Below are positions 21,623 through 33,109 of a stretch of DNA of 64,000 nucleotides, piece after piece (within the stretch, counting starts at the first letter, position 1; each line of letters begins with the position of its first letter). The stretch covers positions 146,008,082 to 146,072,081 of the forward strand of contig OY757015.1 in assembly GCA_963580285.1 (NCBI GenBank), read 5' to 3'. Source of the DNA: Lucinisca nassula (taxonomy: Eukaryota; Mollusca; Bivalvia; Lucinida; Lucinidae). The notes under the pieces are model-generated. The model did not search any database and had not been told where the DNA came from. It saw only the letters and a list, made by a program, of their open reading frames with translations. The translations under genes were made by a program, and so were the position numbers.

Positions 21623-22329
21623 ACATTATAAGCATAAAATACATAAAGTATGATGTTTTTTTATCATGTACTTTATAAATTCATAAGTGCATGTTCAATT
21701 AATTCATAACTGTATGTTCATCAGGGTATATCTTGAATACTTAATCATTATTCTAATTTGGTATTGACAAATTCATCCGTGGCAAATCAATTTAAACTTG
21801 TGATTGATCAGTCTTAATAAACACGTATCAGGTCAAAACGGTTATCTTATCAATTCGGTCCACATATTCAGTGGTAGCTATTTCTATTGTATTGTTTTAT
21901 GCCTTAGCAGTCATGCCATGAATAGTAATATCTTCCAAATTATATTTTCATAAAAATTCAGACAGTCAGACTTACGCAAACAGTACAGATCCTGATCAGA
22001 CTGCTCCTGCAGGAGCAGTCTGATCAGGATCTATACTGTTTGCCATGTTATAAGCACTGCTGATCTTATCGCTAGATCGCAACTTCAACTTCTTAGTTGA
22101 TTTTAGGTGAATGGTCGCGATAGGCTGAGGTGTGCAAGCTTTTAGGATAGCTGCTGTATTTGGTGTGATTTCTGCATAGATTTGTTTAAGATAATAAGAA
22201 ATACCTATTCAAATGTTCTTGTCCATGTTTGATTTTGGAAAATTTGGATACTTGTAGTTTATTCAGTGTCTCAAAAACTTTTTAACCGTGTAGAAAGTGT
22301 TTTTCTTTTTCTTTTTCCTGACTGGATAC
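21623..22329. other. Intronic stretch; one isolated hairpin
   Basis: Mostly featureless AT-rich sequence. At 21972-22044 a near-perfect hairpin (GCAAACAGTACAGATCC, apex CTGCTCCTGCAGGAGCAG) is the common module without recognisable MITE ends. Confidence 0.55.
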
Positions 22330-22551
22330 TGTAAAATTCCTAAAAATTCGGACACCTTGAGAACTTGCTGTAATTCTCAAAAAATTTGAACAAATTTGTT
22401 TCACATTCCAACAAGAGTCCAATTAAGGTACAAACAGAATGGCAAACAGTGTAGACCCTGATCAGACTGCTCCTTTAGGAGCAGTCTGATCTGGGTCTGC
22501 ACTGTTTGCTTAGGCCTGTCTGTCCCAATACTTAGGCTCATTGTGGTAACT
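22330..22551 (+). mobile_element. MITE, family B, well preserved
   Basis: From TCCTAAAAATTCGGACACC to GTCTGTCCCAATACTTAGG. The central hairpin has arms GCAAACAGTGTAGACCC and GGGTCTGCACTGTTTGC with a CTGCTCC apex. It is the best reference copy in the window. Confidence 0.8.
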
Positions 22552-23223
22552 GTCAGTTTTGTTTCATTTCTTTTCTATCTCAGTTAACTTTTCTGTTTAC
22601 AAAGAAAGTGATTGTTTTATGCCCATACTTCGAAGTGTATTGAGTTACATAGCTTTTGGATATATAATTTCAAAATGTTCTGTCATTAATTTCTTCACAA
22701 TTGTGGTCTGTGATCAAAGTTATATTTTTTGAATGGACATTACATGTATGTGTTCTGATGGTGTCGGATGAAAACTACATTGTACGAAATTTGATGGTTA
22801 CAATGGAGCAAACTGGCCAACAAAATAGAAATGGATTTACTTTCTTTCTTGAGTCTTATGATTTTTAACAGTATTTAATTTTTTTCAAACTGTAAATAAA
22901 TCTTCTACTGAAAACATTTATTTTGCTGAGGTCAACAGTCCGGTGATATAAATTTCTGTATTTTTACAAAGGTAAATATTGAAGTAACGTAATCTTAAAT
23001 TAGTCTTATGTGTCTCTTTAATTGAAGAGAACAGTATTATAAATTGTCATTGTCTGGCAACTGTTTGATAAGTATGTGCCAGTAGTTTTTATTGAAAAGT
23101 TGGGACATCTTAGGAACTGACTGTATATCCTGAAACTGTGATCACCTATTCACCCAGTCAAATGAATTGAGTATCATGGACATTTTTTGGTCAAGAAAGA
23201 ATGATTGTCATTTTGGTCAAGCT
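22552..23223. other. Intronic stretch without a recognised feature
   Basis: AT-rich; no open frames, clear repeats or terminal inverted repeats seen. Confidence 0.4.
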
Positions 23224-23436
23224 TTAACCCTTATCTTGCTGTTCACGACAACCCCTATCTTTGGAAACAGTGTAGATCCAGATCAGATGGCTTCTGAAGA
23301 AGCCATCTGATCAGGATCTACACTGTTTAGCATTCGGTTTATGAATTTGTAGCAATAAATTGCATCAAGTAATTTGATTGGTTGATAGACAGCAATGGGT
23401 GTGGCTTAAATGAATATTCAGCAAGAGAAGGGTTAA
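23224..23436 (+). mobile_element. TTAA MITE, family A, full length
   Basis: TTAA at both borders. The terminal repeats are CCCTTATCTTGCTG and the complement CAGCAAGAGAAGGG. The central hairpin apex is TGGCTTCTGAAGAAGCCA. Confidence 0.9.
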
Positions 23437-23610
23437 GTCAAACAAACAAACTTTAGTTGCAATAAGTGTTGTTTGTCATGGACCTACAAATGGCATCTGA
23501 GATAAAATATACATAAAACTCTATATTACACTGTTTGTTATAACACAGTTTAGAGATGTTTCCCAAAAATGTATAGATTGTTTAGAAAAACTGCCATAAA
23601 TGGTGATTTT

Positions 23611-24655
23611 TATGTCCCTGGTAGCGATAGCAGGGACATATTGTTTTTGCCCTGTCTGTTTGTTGGTTTGTTTGTTTGCACGTGGACAACATTAACATTG
23701 ATCATAACTTTTGAACTGTTTGAGGTAGAGCATTCATATTTGGCATGAAGGTTCCTTGTGACAAGAGCTTCAAATTCATGCAAAAAAATTGGACCTGTGA
23801 CCTTGACCTTTGACCTTGAAAAAATAACATTGGTCATAACTTTTGAACCGCTTGAGATACAGCCTTTATATTTGGCATGTATGTTTCTTGTGACAAAAGC
23901 TTTACATTCATGCAAAATATTTTGACCTGTGACCTTGACCTTTGACCTGCTTAAAATAAAAAAATAACATTTTGGTCATAACTTTTATACCATTTGAGAT
24001 AGAGCCTTCATATTTTACATGTAGGTTCCTTGTGACAAGAGCTTTACATGCACACAAAATTTTTTTTACCCGTGTCCTTGACCATTGACCTACATAAAAG
24101 AAAATGTTAACATTAGTCATAACTTTTGAACCGTCTGAGATACAGCCTTCATATTTGGCATGTAGGTTCCTTGTGACAAGAGTTTTACATTCTTTACATT
24201 AAATTTTGACCTGTGACCTTGACCTTTGACCTATTTAAAAGAAAAAATTAACATTTTGGTCATAACTTTCAAACCGTTTCAGATAGAGCCTTCATATTTG
24301 GCATGTAGGTTCCCTGTGATAAGAGCTTTACATTCATATAAAAATTTTTGACCATGACCTTGACCTTTGACCTACTTAAAAGAAAAAATAAAATTGTTCA
24401 TAACTTTCTATCTGTTTAAGATAGAGCCTTCATATTTGGCATGTAGGTTCCTTGTGACAAGAGCTTTACTTTCATGCAAACTTTTTTGACCTGTGCCCTT
24501 GACCTATGACCTACTTTAAAGATTTTTTTTATTATTGTTCATAACTTTTGAACCGTTTAAGATAGAGCCTTCATATTTGGCATGTAAGTTCCTTGGGTCA
24601 AGGGCTTCCCACTCAAACAAAAAATCTTGACCTTTGACCTTGACCTTGAACTGTG
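23611..24655 (+). mobile_element. Helentron-like array element T3, 3' end not seen
   Basis: The 5' hairpin is ATGTCCCTG facing CAGGGACAT (23612-23639), followed by ATTG and a GTTTGTTT-type microsatellite. About seven units of roughly 145 bp follow, with CATAACTTTTGAACCG, CATATTTGGCATGTAGG and GACCTTGACCTTTGACC. No CTWGTT terminus or 3' hairpin was found near 24655. Confidence 0.7.
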
Positions 24656-24751
24656 GTCATTTTCCTACATAATCTTTACATTTTTGGCATCCATCTTGAA
24701 ACCGTGTCATATACAAAACCGTGTTATAATGAACCATGTTATAAAGAGGTT

Positions 24752-24833
24752 GTGTTGTATCAAGTGATTTGATTAGCGGATAGTCAGAACTGGGTGTGGC
24801 TATATTAATTTATTCAGCAGGATAAGGGTTAAA
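24752..24833 (+). mobile_element. 3' fragment of a family A MITE
   Basis: Only the right side is present (GTATCAAGTGATTTGATT to CAGCAGGATAAGGGTTAA). It ends 24 bp before exon C. Confidence 0.6.
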
Positions 24834-24856
24834 GGTATTTAATGTTTCTCATTCAG

Positions 24857-25129
24857 CTCCAAAGAATTCAAGACAGTTCTCTGAGTGCCCCAGTTTTCTC
24901 CGACCTTTTCCACCATAGTCATCGCTCTAGTCCAAGGTCACATGATGGTAGTCATGACAACGACAGTGTAGTTTCACATGGCAGTGACAGTAATGTCAGC
25001 TCTCGGGTAGACGCTGGGTCATTAGACATGATGGACTTTAGTAGTGATGTTAGAAGACGGTTGTCAAGGGGACAAACACCATCGGCAAGCCTTCGTGCTG
25101 GTGGAATGTCTGGAATGACACCAGATGAG
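24857..25129 (+). CDS. Exon C of the split host gene
   Basis: 273 bp, exactly 91 codons, phase 0 at both ends. The acceptor is TTCTCATTCAG and the donor GAG|GTAAGT. The product is Ser/His/Asp-rich and looks disordered: LQRIQDSSLSAPVFSDLF, then a stretch rich in SHDGSHDNDS and SHGSDSNVSS, then DFSSDVRRRLSRGQTPSASL. The Ser-Arg-Thr-Pro context offers possible phosphorylation sites (inference). No known domain. A TGATGATGATG tract follows in the intron. Confidence 0.82.
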
Positions 25130-25467
25130 GTAAGTGAGAGTTTATGATGATGATGATGATGGTAGTGGGGGTGTCATGATGGTGATGTTTGTTGGTGGGG
25201 ATGATTTTGATGATGATGTTAGTGCAGAGTGTGTACCCTTCAAGCTTCAGCAGTACCAAATTTGTCCAGTTTTCATGTAATTTGCAGGCATGTTGAGTCA
25301 GGCTGTAGCTGAATGCTACTTTTGTTTGGTTTGATATAAACAACATAGAATTTTGCTCCTAAGGTTTGTACTCCAATGAGTGCTAGCAGAAGGTCATGCA
25401 GGGTTCTTCTGGATAGTAAGGTTTCCTTTATGCATACATTTATGGGTTTTGCTTTGGATCCCAACAA

Positions 25468-25775
25468 AAGTGTTATACGCCCCCCGCCCATCTGGGCTTG
25501 AAGAAATAGATGGGCTGCATGATGCTTCCATGCAGAGCTGAAACCGGCCGCACATGAGTACTGGTAAACCACTTAGAGGATCTAAGCCTGCCCAGGCAAA
25601 GCAGTGCGAGGTGGACCGTTCATGCTTAAAAAGCCTATTAGTTTCATTGGGCGGCAGGGCTTGAGATGTCATTTCATCTCAATGTCGGGTAAAAGTCCCA
25701 CAAAATCGGAAGCAATGTCTCCAAAATGACCGTATACAGTGTTGACGAGGAGGCTAAACCTCAAAGCAAACAAAC
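25468..25775 (+). repeat. SINE-like repeat S3
   Basis: The head is CCCCCCGCCCATCTGGGC and the tail AACCTCAAAGCAAACAAAC. Nearly full length; minus-strand frames over it are artefacts. Confidence 0.8.
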
Positions 25776-25889
25776 AAAACAATAGTGTTATTAAGAGGTT
25801 TTTGTATATTGCTGTGTCCTTGTTCATATTCTTGAAAAAAAAATGCATGCTTGAAACTATAAAATATATGTCAAGACTACTGTTTTCAG

Positions 25890-26079
25890 TCTTCAACAGA
25901 AGTGTATGGTCTTCAGAAGAGGATGGTACATTCTATTGCTAGTCTAGTGAACCCCCACGCCAAGTTGGCAGAGGTGGAGGCCAAGAGAGCGGAGCAAGAG
26001 TATTATCAAAATCAAAATGCTGCACCTTCAAGACAAACTATGACCCCAGTAAAGAAAGTCAGGGTGCCAAGCAGCACAG
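25890..26079 (+). CDS. Exon D of the split host gene
   Basis: 190 bp, starting phase 0 after CTGTTTTCAG and ending phase 1 at ACAG|GTGAGA. The alternative acceptor at 25899 would break the frame. It encodes SSTEVYGLQKRMVHSIASL, then a charged helical segment (HAKLAEVEAKRAEQEYYQ) with coiled-coil character, then TPVKKVRVPSSTG. Family not recognised. Confidence 0.8.
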
Positions 26080-26127
26080 GTGAGATGAATGTTGTAAAAA
26101 CAGTGATATATTATAAGTAACTCCAAA

Positions 26128-26420
26128 GTTTGGAGATCAAATTACGAAAACACACCTGTACAAATACATTGTAAATTTTACCGCAGAAAAAAAAGGAAAA
26201 TTTTCAGATGAAAAAAATTGATATTTTTCTTATTTCTGCTCCAATATATATATATGTTGATGGAACTCATTAGAACCGTCTCATTGAGGCGGTCCTAACG
26301 AGTACCCACAATCTATATTTTAGAGCAGAAATAAGAAAAATAAGGTTTACCCCTGTAAACTCCAGTTTTACTTTATAAACGTGGGGTTCAAGGGGGTCAA
26401 TATCCCATTTTTCATATAAA
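26128..26420 (+). mobile_element. Foldback MITE, family G, copy 1
   Basis: Outer segments TTACGAAAACACACCTGTAC and a matching right side surround a central hairpin (AACTCATTAGAACCGTCTC facing GGCGGTCCTAACGAGTACC). The right end is eroded. Confidence 0.6.
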
Positions 26421-26898
26421 AAATATACAGTAAGACCTATCATAGTAGACACACTATTAAGCAAGCAGCCCCTTGTTTCGAATGTTTTCCTGTCTGACTC
26501 TAGAAGTACATGGAATTTGGTTACCCATTCCACAACAAGAATGCACAAATCAAAATCCTCCCCCACCCCCAAATTCCTCAGACAAAATCGCTCCTGGACA
26601 TAATCCCACCAGCTGTTTATAATGGTGGATGAAATCCCCCCACCGTGAGTTTTATAAATCAGTCTGTATATCTATACAACATGTATCTTTTTGAAAACTG
26701 CAGATTCCAAATCAAATTTGGTGCAATACTATCATAGATGTATTGGTGCTCATTGAGAAATTATTTCAACAAGCAGGTAGTACTGCACAAGTGCAACAGG
26801 TGACAAAATACAGAACAGTGAAATCATAAATGTGACTAAATTTTGACATTGCCTAAGAACATTACAAATGAAACAAAATAGTTATTTAGTCATGGTTG
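26421..26898. other. Intron stretch with a pogo-like fragment
   Basis: Starts with ACAGTAAGACCTATCATAG and a TTAAGCAAGCAG phrase also seen at 56412-56589. The rest has no recognised feature. Confidence 0.45.
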
Positions 26899-27152
26899 AC
26901 CCCCGCCCATAGGGGCTTGAAGAAATATATGGGCTGCATGATGCTTCCATGCAGAGCTGAATCCGGCCTGTACACTAGTACTGGTAAACCGCTAAGAGGA
27001 TCTAAGCCTGTCCAGGAACCGCGGGCTGAGATGTCATTTCATCTCAATGTCGGGTAAAAGTCCCACAAAATTGGAAGCAAAATCTCCAAAATGACCTTTA
27101 CAGTGTTGACGGCGACATTAAACCTCAAATCAAACAAACAAATTTAGTCATG
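26899..27152 (+). repeat. SINE-like repeat S3, internally deleted
   Basis: The head is CCCCCGCCCATAGGGGC and the tail AAACCTCAAATCAAACAAAC. Part of the middle, seen at 25468-25775, is missing. Confidence 0.8.
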
Positions 27153-27308
27153 GCAAGAGATTAAAGTCATTCAACTGACTTGATAATACATGTTCAATGA
27201 TGATGATCATCTTTAATTTACATTATAAAAAGTATAAAGAAATGTGTTAAAAAGTTGTCACAATAATCAAGCAGAATTTTCAAAAGTGATACATTATATC
27301 AATAAATT

Positions 27309-27930
27309 ATGTCCCCCCAATTGATGTGAGGGGGACATATTGCTTTTTGTGCGGAGCCCCTTTGCGTTTGCGTCCACCTCTGCATAGTCTGTTTGAAGCA
27401 CTATATCTCCTGAACCTATGGATGGATTCTGACTAAACTTGAATGGCTTTATCACTAGGATGTGGGAAAATAGTCACTATGTTATGATGACCTTTACCAC
27501 AATTTCAAGGGCACAAGCCCCAAAAAACAGTCAATTTTGGGCCAAAATTGGTTTCTCTGCACTCTATCTCAGGAACAAATCGATTAATTTTGGTCAAACT
27601 TGGTACACTATATCATTCAAGGGCACAGGCCTCCAAAGACAGTGAATTTTGGCTTGTCTTCACACTATCTCAAGAACCAATGGATGAAATTTGGTCAAAC
27701 TTGGTACAGTCTATCATTGCAACCTAACAAAGATTTGATAAGATTTTGATGACCTTGACCTTACTTTCAATGGCAAGGCCCCCAAAGACAGTGAATTTTG
27801 GCTTGTCTGCACCCTATCTCACGAACGAATTGATGAAATTTGGTCAAACTTGGTACAAAATATTATTGCAACCTTCCAAAGATTTGTTTAGATTTTTGGT
27901 GACCTTGACCTTGATGTTATTTTTCTGTAC
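27309..27930 (+). mobile_element. Helentron-like array element T4, 3' truncated
   Basis: The 5' hairpin is ATGTCCCCC facing GGGGGACAT (27309-27338) with ATTG after it. Three to four diverged units follow, with CTATCTCAGGAACAAAT, GGTCAAACTTGGTACA and GACCTTGACCTT. The array runs to within a few bases of the acceptor of exon E, with no 3' hairpin or CTWGTT end. Confidence 0.7.
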
Positions 27931-27933
27931 TAG

Positions 27934-28053
27934 GGGAGCCTGACTACCATGCTCCAGTCCTACGGACCGTGTCAGTGACAGCAAACAAGACAGATACCTT
28001 ACAAAACTTCCAGACCTTCACTAAAGACCATCTGTATGGACAGGACATTCTCA
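27934..28053 (+). CDS. Exon E of the split host gene
   Basis: 120 bp, phase 1 at both ends. The acceptor is TTTTTCTGTACTAG and the donor CTCA|GTAAGT. Joined to exon D it reads STGEPDYHAPVLRTVSVTAN and on to NFQTFTKDHLYGQDIL. This is less biased in composition than the other exons and may belong to a folded part. No family recognised. Confidence 0.8.
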
Positions 28054-28069
28054 GTAAGTAGTTGATACA

Positions 28070-28631
28070 TCAGCCAATCAGATTACAGGAAATAATATTT
28101 TCGCTCAAATTCACAAACTGAATGACAAACAGAGTAGATCCTGATCAGATGGCTTCTCCAGAAGCCATCTGATCTGGATCTACACTGTTTGCAAAGGTAG
28201 GGATTGTCGTGAACAGCAGGATAAGGGTTAACCCTTAACCGGCTGAATATTTAAATATGCCACACCCACTACCGATTATCAACCAATCAGATTACTTGAT
28301 GCAAATTATTGCAACAAATTCACAATCTGAATGGCAAACAATGTAGATCCTGATTAGAAGGCTTCGTCAGAAGCCATCTGATCTGGATCTTCATTGTTTA
28401 AAAAATAAGGCATATCCGGGCATAGCAGGACAAGGTTAACCTGTCCTGCTGAATAAATTAGTGAAGCCACACCCATTTCTGACTATCATTCAATCAAATT
28501 CCTTGATATGATACATTCATTTAAATTTGCAAACTGAATGACATTGTAGATACTGATCAGATGGCTTCTGAACTGGATCTACACTGTATGCAAAGATATG
28601 GATTTTAGAGTTCATTGGGATAAGGGCTGAT
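28070..28631 (-). mobile_element. Three family A MITEs joined through shared TTAA sites
   Basis: Copies at about 28070-28231 (left end eroded), 28228-28439 and 28436-28630 all lie in the same direction. Adjacent copies share a single TTAA (28228-28231 and 28436-28439). Each has its own central hairpin. The first begins about 16 bp after the donor of exon E. Confidence 0.85.
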
Positions 28632-29022
28632 CTATTTTGTCCTGAACAAAAGCTTCCATCTTATTTATAGCAAAAGTCTATTTTGAAATTTACCAGTAGG
28701 CATTTAATATTGAGTTATTTATAGAAATGCATTTAGAAAATGGCTGAACATTTTACAAACGGTGATGCTGTATACTGTACCATCTGATCTGTGCCTTCAC
28801 TGTTTGCAGCATGGTTTAGTCCATTTTGTGCTGAATAGAAGCTTCCATATTATATATAGCATTAGTACATTTCAAAATTTAGGCATGACAAGTTAAATTG
28901 AAGTCCATTTAGAAAGTAGCTGACAGTGCAGACCCAGATCAGACACTGCATTCTGCAGTGTCTGATCTGGGCCTGCACTGTTTGCCAGTGTCCCATATGG
29001 CGATTTCCATATAAAACAGTTT
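28632..29022 (+). mobile_element. Two diverged family C MITEs
   Basis: 28632-28825 has lost most of its hairpin. 28815-29022 keeps AGTGCAGACCCAGATC with the apex CACTGCATTCTGCAGTG. Confidence 0.55.
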
Positions 29023-29250
29023 AACCCTTTTTGTACCAAATTGAATCTTCCTCCTTATATATACCAGGAGTCCATTCCAAAATTAAGGGGTTTCAGGTTG
29101 TGTTTTCTTCAAAAGTGTTTTTGGGAAATGACTGAACTTTTAGCAAACAGTGGAGAACCTGATCAGACACCACTTTGTGCGGCGTCTGATCTGGGCTTCC
29201 ACTGTTTGCGTGGGTACATGTTTTGGGGTTTCCGGTACAAAATGGGTTAA
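29021..29250 (+). mobile_element. TTAA MITE, family C, full length
   Basis: From TTAACCCTTTTTGTACCAAA to GGTACAAAATGGGTTAA, with TTAA at both borders and a central hairpin with the apex CACCACTTTGTGCGGCG. Confidence 0.88.
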
Positions 29251-29315
29251 ATTCTATAGAAAAAATATTTTTTTTAGTTTCTAACCTCACGTGATGGTGC
29301 CTATTTAGTCTTTGA

Positions 29316-29528
29316 TTAACCCTTATCTTGCTGTTCACGACAACCCCTATCTTTGCAAACAGTGTAGATCCAGATCAGATGGCTTCTGAAGAAGCCATCT
29401 GATCAGGATCTATACTGTTTGACATTCAGTTTATGAATTTGTAGTAATAAATTACATCAAGTAATTTGATTGGTTGATAGACAGAAATGGGTGTGGCTTA
29501 AATGAATATTCAGCAAGACAAGGGTTAA
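29316..29528 (+). mobile_element. TTAA MITE, family A, full length
   Basis: TTAA at both borders, terminal repeats CCCTTATCTTGCTG and CAGCAAGACAAGGG, standard hairpin. Confidence 0.9.
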
Positions 29529-30189
29529 GGGTTAACTTGGAAATGTTTGCACTTAGTTAGATGATACTTTTAGACAAATATTGAGCAACCCTGTACATGT
29601 AAACTACAAAATAGAAGTGAGGGCAATGACGAGGAATCGACACAATTAACCCACACATCCCATCAGAGACACCAAGGGGAAAGAATCACAAACATGAAAT
29701 AACTAGACTTTAATGGAAACATCAATAGCGGAAAGCCAAAAAGACAGTTATTTTTGCACAAAATGGCAAATTGGTTATCCAAAACAAAAAATTACAAGCA
29801 ATACACACACTCAAAGATAAACCATAAGAAACCAAAATAAAACGTGACAGAAGAACCACCTTGGAATGGTCAGTGAAACGAATTGCACTGAGGGGCTTAA
29901 ATCGATCTTACTCTGCTGCGATCCTCGCCATTACTACTGTCGCGATTTAGATAAATAATTTGTTCAGTCCACATGAAGGCCTCCTAACTCAGGAGTGCAA
30001 CTTCTCCGAGAACACAAAATTCAAACAACCACAGAGATGAAACAATGGTGAGGACTCGACAGCAAGAAACCACTGAAATGCTGGAGCAAAAGATAACCAA
30101 CAGTTAGACTCCATTTGGCCCAACCAGAGACAGAGCATCAGGCAGCAACAATTATTTGGCACAAACCAACAAATCTTCACTGTCCAGTG
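29529..30189. other. Intron stretch without a recognised feature
   Basis: Contains a few short non-specific frames and no repeat boundary I can support. Confidence 0.4.
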
Positions 30190-30351
30190 CTTATAAACCT
30201 TATTGGTTTCATTGGGCGACAGGGCTTAAGATGTCATTTCATCTCAATGTCGGTTAAAGTCCCACAAAATTGGAAGCAACGTCTCCAAAATGACCTATAC
30301 AGTAAGACAGGGACATTAAACCTCAAATCAAACAAACAAACAAACAAATAA
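30190..30351 (+). repeat. SINE-like repeat S3, 5' truncated
   Basis: Contains CCTTATTGGTTTCATTGGGC and ends AACCTCAAATCAAACAAAC. The head is missing. Confidence 0.8.
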
Positions 30352-30639
30352 AACAGAACAGAATAGCATGGCTCAACTTGGAAGTCCAAACTACTTAGAA
30401 TGCAATGTTTTTGAACACTGATTTAGAAGGTTGAAATGATAAAAATCTGCCTTGATTTACAATGACTTGAAACCATTATAGTCTAAGACTTGAAACCATT
30501 ATAGTCTAAGAAATATTTCAGTCCTGTTTAAATATGTTTATTTGTGTACTGCACAAAACTGCACATGTATAGGATTTAATGGTAAGCAATAGTTAGCTTT
30601 AATGTTGTAATGAAATACACAACAACGTCTTTCTATAAC

Positions 30640-30855
30640 ACTGTTGTTGGGGTCCAAAACAGAAACTGTGTTAGTTAAACAATCATGTTATATACAAATA
30701 AATGCAGAGCTTATATAGAAAAATGTCCATTTATGGCCATTTTCTGTAGAATCTCTCACATTTTAGGATCAATCCAAAAGGCCTGATATATCCAAAAATG
30801 TATTATAATTAAGTGTTACAAAGAAGTTTTTGTGTAATACTTTCATGTAGTGGTT
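30640..30855 (+). mobile_element. Palindromic repeat remnant (family L)
   Basis: AGAAAAATGTCC facing GGCCATTTTCT (about 30717-30750) with flanking GTGTTAGTTAAAC and GTGTTACAAAGAAG. Related to 8160-8385. Confidence 0.45.
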
Positions 30856-30989
30856 GTAATAGAATGGATGAACTCTTTTTTTTCTTTTATTTTGTTCTTA
30901 TTATAGAACTGTCATTTCACGATTGTTCCTTTAAAATGCCACCAATAATTAAAGGTTTGTAAAACCGGTTTTGTTTGATAGTAGCATAG

Positions 30990-31165
30990 CTCGAGATAAA
31001 GAGGAGTAACAAGAATTTTCTTCTTTTCTTATTACAATCATATGTTGTGGGTACTTGTTAGAATTGCCTCATTGAGGCAATTCTAACAAGTACCCACAAC
31101 ATATAGTTTAGTGGAAAAATTATGCTTCCATATTTCTTGTTTAACCACCTTATCTCAAGCTATGA
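30990..31165 (+). mobile_element. Foldback element, family K
   Basis: The ends GAGATAAAGAGGAGTAACAA and its rough complement near 31140-31160 surround a central hairpin (TTGTGGGTACTTGTTAGAAT, about 31043-31104). The hairpin resembles those of families F and G, but the ends are different. Confidence 0.6.
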
Positions 31166-31216
31166 AGACTGCATTGAAAACTAATGCTTATGCTTAAACT
31201 GGCATACACTTATCTT

Positions 31217-31463
31217 TTTAAGGGGAATGGGAACACCTTCAGGGGAGGCAACTCTTGCAATAGTATTTTTGTCTCCCATGTCAATAGGGGTCAACTCTTA
31301 AAGGAACGAATTTTCTCCTGAGGAGCAAATTCTTTCCTTTTAAGAGTTGACCCCATTTTCAGTGGGAGTGAGCCTATAGACAAGTGAACAGGAAGTCCCG
31401 AAAGTTATCTCACTTTGAAAAATGGCGGAAAAATCTGCCAGGTGTTCAGATTCCCCTTAAGGA
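31217..31463 (+). mobile_element. Foldback element, family H, copy 2
   Basis: The ends AAGGGGAATGGGAACACC and AGATTCCCCTTAAGG match 10917-11170. The central hairpin (GGGGTCAACTCTTAAAGG) has the apex TCTCCTGAGGAGCA. Confidence 0.75.
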
Positions 31464-31544
31464 ACATACTGAAAGCAAATGCTCAGACAAAACTGATGTT
31501 CTGTTAACATATACTGCATATGAAAAAAATACATTTTTAGTTTG

Positions 31545-32113
31545 CCTGGACTTTGTCCAGGAAGAGCTATTGCACTTCCCACAGCATTGGCATTGGTGTT
31601 GGCGTCAGCGTTGGCATTGGAATCGGCGTTGGTGTCCTCATTTATGTTAATGTTTTTAAGAGCTCATAAATATGTATGATGAATTTAATTCATATTTGGT
31701 ATGATGATAGATATAGGTCCAAAGCTTTATTCAGCAATACAACTGCCCATGCCTATGACCTCAAGGTCAAGGCCACAGACTTGGAAAATTTAATGTTAAA
31801 GTTTTTTAACAGCTCATAGTTTCCAAACCATACAATGAATTTGGTTCATATTTGGTATGCTGATATAATTTGGTTCAAAGATTTATTCAGCAAATTCTCT
31901 CACCCATGCCCATTACCTCAAGTTCAATGTCATAGACTCTTATGGTAAAGGTTTTAGACCTCATATTGTCAAAACCTTATGACAGATTTGGTTCATAATT
32001 TGTATGATGATAGATTAATGTCCAAAGTTTTATTCAGCAGTATCCCCACCTGTGCCTTTGACCTCAAGGACACTTCCATGCGAGATACGCTGTCTGGTGG
32101 CTGTGAGCACTTG
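31545..32113 (+). mobile_element. Possible Helentron-like array element T5
   Basis: Begins with a CTGGAC-TTT-GTCCAG hairpin followed by GAGCTATTGC and a TTGGCATTGG/GTTGGCGT minisatellite. About three diverged units follow, with TTGGTTCATATTTGGTATG and GACCTCAAGGTCAAGG. CACTTGTT at about 32106-32113 could be the 3' end. A clear subterminal inverted repeat was not found. Confidence 0.5.
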
Positions 32114-32126
32114 TTACTGATGCATG

Positions 32127-32339
32127 TTAACCCTTATCTTGCTGTTCACGACAACCCCTATCTTTGCAAACAGTGTAGATCCAGATAAGATGGCTTCTGA
32201 AGAAGCCATCTGATCAGGATCTACACTGTTTGGCATTCAGTTTATGAATTTGTAGCAATAAATTACATCAAGTAATTTGATTGGTTGATAGACAGAAATG
32301 GGTGTCCCTTAAATGAATATTCAGCAAGAGAAGGGTTAA
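32127..32339 (+). mobile_element. TTAA MITE, family A, full length
   Basis: TTAA at both borders. The right part reads TTAAATGAATATTCAGCAAG, as in 23224-23436. Confidence 0.9.
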
Positions 32340-32506
32340 TATTGAAAACCATTCCAAAATTATGAAGTATTTGAGTGAACTAAAGTGGTCATGGGTGCGA
32401 TGGGAACTGATAAAATATGATAAACAATTTTACAGAAGAACTGAGAAAAGCCTATAAAAAGTCCTTATAAGGAATACAGCCTTAGATATTTATACCCCAG
32501 GGGCCA

Positions 32507-32808
32507 GTTGTTCAAAGCATCGTTAGCTTAAAGAGCTCGTTAGTGGTCATATTGTTAAGTGTTCTAACAAGTTCAATATCTAAAATTTTGGTATTTTTGC
32601 TGAGAAAATGTGAGCCGCTTTTGCATCTGCAAAAGCTGCTCACATTTTTTCAGCAAAAATATTAGCATATTTGCCATATTTAATGATCAAAGTTTATTGT
32701 ATTTGAGTCGGGAAAAAAAAAATAAATTATAAAAAAAAAAAAAAAATTATCAAAGTTTAAACGATACGTTAACTAACGACATCGTTAGTTTTGAACAACT
32801 GGCCCCAG
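32507..32808 (+). mobile_element. Foldback element, family I
   Basis: GGGGCCAGTTGTTCAAAGC at one end and GTTTTGAACAACTGGCCCC at the other. The central hairpin has AATGTGAGCCGCTTTTGCAT against its complement. A poly-A-like tract (32713-32747) interrupts the right arm. Confidence 0.8.
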
Positions 32809-32909
32809 GCATACAACGATGTGTGATATTTTTAGTACTTAGGTATAAAATGTGAGCACACATGTGTCAAAACACATATTTATTTGATAGGCTTACAAAA
32901 AAAAGCAAT

Positions 32910-33109
32910 TTAACCCTTGTCCTGCTGAATATTTAAATATGTCACCCACTACTGATTATCAGCCAATCAGATTACTGTTGCAACAAATTCATAAACTGGA
33001 TGGCAAACAATGAAGATCCTGATCAGATGGCTTCTTCAGAAGCCATCTGATCTGGATCTACATTGTTTCAAAGATAAGGCATATCCAGGTTCAGCAGGAC
33101 AAGGGTTAA
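32910..33109 (-). mobile_element. TTAA MITE, family A (GTCC subtype)
   Basis: TTAACCCTTGTCCTGCTGAA to CAGCAGGACAAGGGTTAA. This subtype has CATATCC(A/G)GG near the right end, where other copies have GGGGTTGTCGTG. Confidence 0.88.
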
